A stretch of 59,895 nt of DNA from Deltaproteobacteria bacterium. GTDB taxonomy: Bacteria; Desulfobacterota; Dissulfuribacteria; Dissulfuribacterales; UBA3076. The translations under genes were made by a program, and so were the position numbers. Positions 54,767-59,895 of the stretch are shown piece after piece. A model generated the notes under the pieces. The model had not been told where the DNA came from and ran no database searches. It saw only the letters and a list, made by a program, of their open reading frames with translations. The stretch lies in NCBI GenBank assembly GCA_018399745.1, contig JAGYNZ010000014.1, positions 1-59,895 on the forward strand. The letters are read 5' to 3'. Position 1 is the first letter of the stretch; every line of letters begins with the position of its first letter.

Positions 54767-56833
54767 TTAAAAAAGAAAATCGTCAAGTCTTTTCAACCAG
54801 GCAGGGAGCCTGAATTTGCCGGATGAAGGGTGAAGAGGCGGCAACAGATCCTCTCTCATCGCCTCCCAAACAAAAGATCCTTCATTGTCTTTCTTGGGTA
54901 TAATTATTTCTCCGGTTTGCTGGTCTACCGGGACGAGTGCTATTCCCTGAGGTATAATAAAATCCCGTTTTGTCACTTCGTCTTTTGTTCCCAACATGAA
55001 CGATGTCCAAATTGGGCATGCTACCCTGCCCCCGGTTTCCATCTCCCCTAATGATTTTTTGTCTTCCCGACCTACCCACACTGCTGTCACAATTTCAGGT
55101 GTAAATCCAATAAACCACGCATCTCGATAATTATCAGTGGTACCAGTCTTACCGCCCGCTGGAAATCCAAGTGCCCTGGCACTGCTACCTGTACCATTCT
55201 GGATTACCCCCATGAGGAGTTGAACCATCTGAAAAGCAGTTAACGGGTCAACCGCTTCCTTAAAAACCGGCTCAAGCTGTTCTATTATTTCTCCTTTTCG
55301 ATTTAGAACTGCCTGAATAAATTGAGGCTTAATATTTTTACCCAGATTAGGAAAAGTGCTGAAAGCCCTTGCCATCTCTATCAGGGTCACTTCCGAAGAA
55401 CCCAGGGCAAGCGACAGATTGTTTGCCAGGGGTGTCTCTATTCCCATACGCATTGCCATATTATGAATAGAGGGCAATCCGATTACTCTGGCGATTTTTA
55501 CTGAAATGATATTTCTTGAGTATGTTAGGGCCGTCCTTATCGTGATAGGTCCCATATAGGTCTTATCGAAATTCTCTGGCTCCCACATGTTTTGAGAATC
55601 CGCTCCAGGCAATGAAATCGGCTCGTCCACAACTATTGTATTTGGGGCTATAAGTCCATTGGATAGAGCGGCTGAATATATTATTGCCTTAAAAGCGGAG
55701 CCGGGCTGCATTCTGCCTTGGGTTGCCAGGTTGAATTGAGATTTACTAAAGTCGTTGCCTCCCCAAAGTGCCTGAACAGCACCGGTTTCTGCCTTAAGTG
55801 CCACAAGAGCTGCCTGAATAGGCTGGTTCAGATCAGCATCTTCTGTATGTCTATTGCGCCAGCCATCCAGACCCTGAAGTACCGATTCATTGGCCTTGAT
55901 TTGCCAGTCCCTTTTCAGGGTGGTAACTACGGTCAGTCCATCAGTCAATAGTCTTTTTTCGCCATACCTTGTTTCGAGTTCCTTTCTCACTTCTGAAAGA
56001 AAATAATCTGTACCCGGTGGGGGATCCAAAGTCTCTCTTTTTAGACGAATAGCGGTCTTTTTTGCTTCTTCTGCATCTTCTTCAGTAATATAGCCTTCCT
56101 CTATCATACGTCTCAGCACATATTCCTGGCGATTCTTGGCGAGGTCCATATGTTTTGTTGGATCATAACGGCTTGGGGCCTTGGGCAGTCCGGCAAATAG
56201 TGCGCATTCAGCAAGATTCAGGTCATCTACATGTTTTGCGAAATAGGTCCTGGCAGCACTTTCTACACCGTATGCTCCCTGCCCAAAATATATCTCATTC
56301 AAATATATGTTCAGAATTTCGTCTTTGGTAAGTGCGGCATCTATCTGCCAGGCCAAAATTGCTTCTTTAACCTTGCGTAACCAGCTCTTTTCCGGGGTGA
56401 GAAGTAAGGATCTTGTTACCTGTTGGGTAATAGTACTGGCGCCCTGGACTATTCCGCCTGCTTCCATGTTTTTTACTACCGCCCGAATGACCCCCATGAA
56501 ATCAATGCCAGGATGTTCATAAAAACGAGCATCCTCGGCCGCTAGAAAGGCCTGTACCAGTTTGTCCGGCATTCGCGAAAACGGAACAGGCCATCTTTTT
56601 TCCTTATACCAGTATGCAATTGGACGATGGTCAGAATCGAGCACTTCCGTGACCATGGGAGGACTATAAGATTTAAGGCTTGAAATTTCAGGAAGGCCCA
56701 AAAGCATGTATCCTATAATAAAACTACCTATTATCAAAAACACTACAAGGGCTGAACCAAGCAGGATTCCAAGCAGAGGACGATAGCCCCATACAAGCGT
56801 TCTTTTAATTTTTTTTCTACGAGTTTTAGCCAT
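54767..56833 (-). CDS. Class A penicillin-binding protein (PBP1a-like)
   Basis: A 688-residue bifunctional peptidoglycan synthase. One N-terminal helix (about 18-45) anchors it in the inner membrane. The GT51 glycosyltransferase spans about 80-245: AAEDARFYEHPGIDFMG, GASTITQQVTRSLL, ILNIYLNEIYFGQGAYGVES. The transpeptidase spans about 330-640: active Ser in PGSAFKAII, SRN in TYSRNIISVK, and KTGTTDNYRDAWF. It is shorter than E. coli PBP1a (850), lacking an inserted outer domain. It adds lipid II to glycan and crosslinks it. Followed by panE. The gene has no partner lipoprotein activator nearby except the LpoB-like gene at 31.7 kb. Confidence 0.94.
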   Translation of the reverse strand: MAKTRRKKIKRTLVWGYRPLLGILLGSALVVFLIIGSFIIGYMLLGLPEISSLKSYSPPMVTEVLDSDHRPIAYWYKEKRWPVPFSRMPDKLVQAFLAAEDARFYEHPGIDFMGVIRAVVKNMEAGGIVQGASTITQQVTRSLLLTPEKSWLRKVKEAILAWQIDAALTKDEILNIYLNEIYFGQGAYGVESAARTYFAKHVDDLNLAECALFAGLPKAPSRYDPTKHMDLAKNRQEYVLRRMIEEGYITEEDAEEAKKTAIRLKRETLDPPPGTDYFLSEVRKELETRYGEKRLLTDGLTVVTTLKRDWQIKANESVLQGLDGWRNRHTEDADLNQPIQAALVALKAETGAVQALWGGNDFSKSQFNLATQGRMQPGSAFKAIIYSAALSNGLIAPNTIVVDEPISLPGADSQNMWEPENFDKTYMGPITIRTALTYSRNIISVKIARVIGLPSIHNMAMRMGIETPLANNLSLALGSSEVTLIEMARAFSTFPNLGKNIKPQFIQAVLNRKGEIIEQLEPVFKEAVDPLTAFQMVQLLMGVIQNGTGSSARALGFPAGGKTGTTDNYRDAWFIGFTPEIVTAVWVGREDKKSLGEMETGGRVACPIWTSFMLGTKDEVTKRDFIIPQGIALVPVDQQTGEIIIPKKDNEGSFVWEAMREDLLPPLHPSSGKFRLPAWLKRLDDFLF

Positions 56834-56952
56834 AGATCATCTTATATAAACATAGTATAACACCGAGGCAACTTTAGGACAGGGGAGGATCATACTAAAT
56901 TCAAAATCCTTGAAGGCTTTCGGGCTCTGTGTTAAACAAGATCTCAACTGAT

Positions 56953-57029
<77 letters not shown>

Positions 57030-57182
57030 TTACTTTTTTCTTTTGAAGGCCTTCTCATCCAGCTTATTCCCTTTATTATTTAAAGCAAAAATCCTGAAAT
57101 ATGATTGGATTTGTTGAGCAAAAGGCCAAAAGAGATCTATACAAAAATCGGCACGGTACCATAAGGGCTTAGAGAAACAACT

Positions 57183-57689
57183 ATGAACAAAGAGACTTAT
57201 CAGTGCAATAAATGCGGAACCCGGGTAGATAAACATAAACTATGCATTGTTGATGATACCTATTTCTGCTCAAGGTGTATGTACGGAGGTATCGAACCAG
57301 TTGAAATTTATCCAATAGGCATTGTAAAAAATAATTTAATTAAATGTCAAAAAGGTTTTGGTGTGGTCGGAGATGACAAGATATCTAAAATTATACTTTT
57401 TCCAACTCAAAAAAATTTTATGTATAAACTAGAGGACGAAAAATATATTACCATTATTTATTATCTCCACGAGTCAGGACCGGTCAAATCCATATTTAAC
57501 AGGGGGATTGATGGAAAACTGGTTGGAGTTTTTGCTTCTCGTACTCCAAACAGGCTTTCAAAAATAGCTATTCAAAATGTCAAATTAATAAAAATCAAAG
57601 GAATGGTACTATATGTTGAAGGTCTTGATGCTATTAATGGAAGTCCTGTGCTTGACATCAAATTAAAGATTAATCATAAAAACTCTTAA
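57183..57689 (+). CDS. TrmO/TsaA-fold protein with N-terminal zinc ribbon
   Basis: A 168-residue protein. Residues 1-40 carry two Cys pairs (CNKCG and CSRC) of a zinc ribbon; from 45 on it follows the TsaA/TrmO beta-barrel: IYPIGIVKN, GVFASRTPNRLSKIAIQNVK and LDAINGSPVLDIK. TrmO methylates N6 of t6A37 in tRNA with S-adenosylmethionine; the RTPNR and GSPVLD motifs fit. The ribbon is an unusual addition that could guide tRNA or protein binding. The GATP of full-length barrels is shortened, so it may be a binding protein. It stands just after tRNA-Pro. No operon partner. Confidence 0.75.
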   Translation: MNKETYQCNKCGTRVDKHKLCIVDDTYFCSRCMYGGIEPVEIYPIGIVKNNLIKCQKGFGVVGDDKISKIILFPTQKNFMYKLEDEKYITIIYYLHESGPVKSIFNRGIDGKLVGVFASRTPNRLSKIAIQNVKLIKIKGMVLYVEGLDAINGSPVLDIKLKINHKNS

Positions 57690-57693
57690 GCCG

Positions 57694-57710
57694 TCCCTTC
57701 AAAAAAGGGA
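57694..57710 (+). terminator. Weak intrinsic terminator after the TrmO-like gene
   Basis: TCCCTT (57694-57699) pairs with AAGGGA (57705-57710), 5-base loop, followed by an A/T-rich stretch (ATAAAATCTTTC). Short stem; low confidence. Confidence 0.4.
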
Positions 57711-57773
57711 ATAAAATCTTTCAGGTTTAAGTATCAAGGGTAACGTTAATCATGCCATGTCTAAATCCTCCTG

Positions 57774-57950
57774 TTATGCCGATGGATAGATCTTTTCGCG
57801 GATATGTGCCCCAAAAAGTCCGCGTTTTCTCTTATCAACATGGACGTTAATGTCGTCCTGGTAACCGTGACCGCGATAACCCATATCAACAAATACATCA
57901 TGCTTTAGAAAAATCCTTCTACCCTGGCCCTTTCTGTTAATCCCTCTTTC
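57774..57950 (-). pseudogene. IS5/IS1182-type transposase remnant
   Basis: Minus-strand translation ending in a TAA at 57774-57776 reads HDVFVDMGYRGHGYQDDINV then HVDKRKRGLFGAHIREKIYP and SA. This matches the DxGYRG strand and the following segment of IS5-group DDE transposases. About 55 codons remain; upstream of it the frame loses coding pattern, and the glutamate of the DDE triad, which should follow GRRxG, is absent. No terminal inverted repeats or start codon are visible, so it is a fragment of a lost insertion element. Confidence 0.6.
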
Positions 57951-58036
57951 TCTCCCCAGTCTCTTTATAATCTAAGTCCCAACTTTATGGAAATTTCCTT
58001 GATGATACTTGCAATAAATCAATATTACCCTGTTTT

Positions 58037-58171
58037 ATGCCGAAATATCATTATGAGAACATGAATAATCGACACAGAAGGATTCAGTCTATCATTTTTT
58101 CTGTTTTATTAATTTATGCCCAGGCAATCATTTCAGACAAAAAAGAATTCACGATCACAGGATTAAAATAG
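58037..58171 (+). CDS. Possible 44-residue signal-peptide-like protein
   Basis: ATG 58037 opens a frame of 44 codons with a basic start, then a hydrophobic stretch (SIIFSVLLIYAQAII) and a short charged tail; an inner ATG at 58061 is the alternative. Its TAG overlaps the kinase GTG start (TAGTG), the arrangement of coupled genes. No strong ribosome site is visible, and the frame could be chance in AT-rich sequence. Low confidence. Confidence 0.3.
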   Translation: MPKYHYENMNNRHRRIQSIIFSVLLIYAQAIISDKKEFTITGLK

Positions 58172-59895
58172 TGAATGACTACAACTATGTGATAAAAGAA
58201 TACGCTTTAGCCCCCTGGTCTGTACTTGAACAATACAGAATAGAAGAAATTCTTAGATATGATCGTTTCAGTATTACTTATAAGGCCTTTAATATTAAAT
58301 TAGATCTGTCTGTCAATATAAAAGAGGCCCTGCCCCAGGATTTAGTAATAAGAAAAACAGACAATGAGATACTTGCCAAATTTCCTTCGGATGAGGATGT
58401 CTTCCAGAAGGGGCTCAAATACTTCGTAGAAGAAGCAGAAACTCTCGCCAAGTTTACACATCCAAACATTGTACGGGTGTTGGGATGCTTCAAAGCCAAT
58501 GGGACCGCATATATGGTCATGTCTCATGAGAATGGTGAAACTCTCAGACAGCAACTCGACCGTATGGGACCTGACAGAACTATGCCGGAAGAAAGGATCA
58601 AACTCTGGTTGAAAGATATTCTTTGCGGTTTAAAGGCCTTACATGAAAAGGGAGTTTATCATAGGGATATCAAGGCAGATACAATTTTTTTAAAAAAAGA
58701 CGGATCTGCCATGCTCATCGATTTTGGGGGCCCACATTATGCCGTCAATAAAGAATTTCATAATAAAAATGCCGCTTCGTCTGACGAATATTCAGGTGAA
58801 TATTTGCATGCGTATGAAGAAAAAGACGGTTTGTGGGCGGACATTTATCAGCTCGGTACTGTGGTATATGAATGTGTGACAGGGCAGAAACTCCCTGACA
58901 TCCAGATCCGGGTTCAATCATCATTAAATAACGAATCAGATCCAGATATAGAAGCATTAAAACAGGCGGTATATCGAGGTTACAGTAAGGACTTTCTGGA
59001 CACCTTAGTGCTTGCCATTTCCTGTACTGCAATTGATCGGCAATCTGCGACGAATGCATCAGAAAGGTTAATTCTGACGAGTGATAATCAAATAACGGCA
59101 AAAGAGAATGAAGAAGGTGATTTAGATAAAGAAGTCAATGCGCCCGAATATAAAAAGACCCCTGATCCTGATGAAGAAATTCTCCTGGAAATGGAAGATC
59201 TGAATGAGACCGAAGAGATTAAAAATGAAGAGATCAGCAGTGAAGCTGATATCTCAAAACCTCCAAAAACCGAAAATGAAGAAAAATCCCCTTCAGAAAT
59301 AGATAAAGAAGTCAATGCGCCCGAATATAAAAAGACCCCTGATCCTGATGAAGAAATTTTCCTGGAAATGGAAGATCCGAATGAGACCGAAGAGATTAAA
59401 AATGATGGGGTTGAAGATAAACCTGATGTGGTTGGGCATGTTCAGGTGGACGAGCATGGCAAAATACAGGGAAAAGATAAAAAAGGTGATCTGCTCAAGG
59501 CAGTGTTGTCAGTTGGTCTTGTAGTTGGTCTCATGGCATTGATTTTTTTTATTTTCTTGAGACCCGGCCTTATAGTTTTAAGCCAGCCAAGTGGATCCAC
59601 GGTTTTTTTAGATGGAAATTTTGCAGGAGTTACCCCTCTAAATACTAAGAGATGGCTGTTTGGAAAGCATATGATTAGTGTAAAAAAGAAGGGATATTAT
59701 AGTTATGAACAAAGTATCAAGATACCATTAGGGAAGACTAAAAAAATTTATACAGAACTCTCTCCGAATGTCTACGCTGAAAATCCGTATGCCAGTCTTG
59801 TAGTGAAAAGCTCACCTAGGGGAGCACGAGTATTTCTTGACGGAATAGAAAAGGGCATCACTCCCTTATATCTAAAAAATGTTGAGCCGGGATTA
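58171..59895 (+). CDS. PEGA-domain Ser/Thr kinase-like protein, probably inactive; cut by window edge
   Basis: From GTG 58171 (AGGA upstream) 575 codons are open to the edge. Residues 17-290 are a Hanks-type kinase fold of the large bacterial receptor-like class: NIKEALPQDLVIR with the ATP-site Lys (near 54), EEAETLAKFTHPNIVRVL, YHRDIKADTIF (near 163-170) and LIDFG (near 183). The glycine loop LGxGGFG reads LRYDRFS with no glycine, and the Asn of HRDxKxxN is Thr, so phosphoryl transfer is doubtful. An acidic linker with a duplicated segment leads to a membrane helix (about 445-465) and at least two PEGA domains (VFLDGNFAGVTPL; VFLDGIEKGITPL) on the other side of the membrane. Confidence 0.82.
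   Translation, partial: MNDYNYVIKEYALAPWSVLEQYRIEEILRYDRFSITYKAFNIKLDLSVNIKEALPQDLVIRKTDNEILAKFPSDEDVFQKGLKYFVEEAETLAKFTHPNIVRVLGCFKANGTAYMVMSHENGETLRQQLDRMGPDRTMPEERIKLWLKDILCGLKALHEKGVYHRDIKADTIFLKKDGSAMLIDFGGPHYAVNKEFHNKNAASSDEYSGEYLHAYEEKDGLWADIYQLGTVVYECVTGQKLPDIQIRVQSSLNNESDPDIEALKQAVYRGYSKDFLDTLVLAISCTAIDRQSATNASERLILTSDNQITAKENEEGDLDKEVNAPEYKKTPDPDEEILLEMEDLNETEEIKNEEISSEADISKPPKTENEEKSPSEIDKEVNAPEYKKTPDPDEEIFLEMEDPNETEEIKNDGVEDKPDVVGHVQVDEHGKIQGKDKKGDLLKAVLSVGLVVGLMALIFFIFLRPGLIVLSQPSGSTVFLDGNFAGVTPLNTKRWLFGKHMISVKKKGYYSYEQSIKIPLGKTKKIYTELSPNVYAENPYASLVVKSSPRGARVFLDGIEKGITPLYLKNVEPGL
59125..59406 (+). repeat. Direct duplication, 177-bp period, in the kinase linker
   Basis: About 105 bases from 59125 recur from 59302 with only two mismatches (C/T in a Leu/Phe codon and T/C in a Leu/Pro codon). 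Both copies encode DKEVNAPEYKKTPDPDEEI and the acidic stretch after it. The period is 59 codons, so the frame is kept. It is a recent in-frame duplication in a low-complexity acidic linker. Confidence 0.93.

Overview
The window reads as chromosome from a Gram-negative bacterium of the former Deltaproteobacteria (Desulfobacterota-like). This is inferred from gene content and order (rho-rpmE-prfA-prmC; phoH-ybeY-pdxJ-acpS; a cobA-hemD fusion next to hemC and an fmdB-type gene; a QseE/QseG/QseF-like kinase, lipoprotein and sigma-54 regulator), and from outer-membrane barrels and lipoproteins. No ribosomal RNA is present, so the lineage is not proven. Most of the window is ordinary housekeeping sequence, with accessory material at both ends and around 11-18 kb and 31-35 kb.

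Region by region. 0-2 kb is a worn accessory strip: the end of a MazF toxin, a lysostaphin-fold protein, a CopG/BrnA-type antitoxin and a broken HicB antitoxin. 2-4.1 kb is an ArsR-regulated ABC exporter. 4.2-10.2 kb holds a membrane/secreted pair, MgtE, a short endonuclease V, a TM2 protein, an outer-membrane barrel and a lipoprotein. After tRNA-Ala(CGC) comes a leucine-rich-repeat surface protein with 20 tandem 66-bp repeats and an apparently frameshifted dockerin-like tail. A nitrilase and a four-gene run (RNase H-like nuclease, ubiquitin-like/Mut7-C RNase, Cys-cluster protein, SPOR-TPR-parvulin protein) follow. 18.6-23.9 kb is a minus-strand operon: corA, a degenerate DUF89-like gene, phoH, a continuous ybeY-pdxJ frame, acpS.

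24-31.4 kb: a PHP phosphoesterase, an orphan peptide-binding protein, a solo YcaO enzyme, then glnB-glnD for nitrogen signalling. 31.7-35.1 kb: a lipoprotein and a secreted protein joining BACON-like domains to a retropepsin-like aspartic protease. 35.1-45.4 kb: a UvrD helicase coupled to a cytosolic histidine kinase, tetrapyrrole genes, FmdB, a deoxyhypusine-synthase-like gene with gmhA, NADP-isocitrate dehydrogenase and ComF. 45.6-49.1 kb: the QseG/E/F-like module. 49.2-56.8 kb: rpsU, prmC, prfA, rpmE, rho, panE and a class A penicillin-binding protein. After tRNA-Pro(UGG): a zinc-ribbon TrmO-like protein, a transposase remnant, and a PEGA-domain Ser/Thr kinase that runs off the right edge and lacks its glycine loop.

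The strongest leads are the kinase-like protein with missing catalytic elements, the BACON-retropepsin/lipoprotein pair, the LRR gene with a possibly reversible 4-bp frameshift, the ybeY-pdxJ fusion, and the DUF89-like protein that has lost its metal-site motif. No complete new defence or mobile system could be demonstrated from sequence alone.
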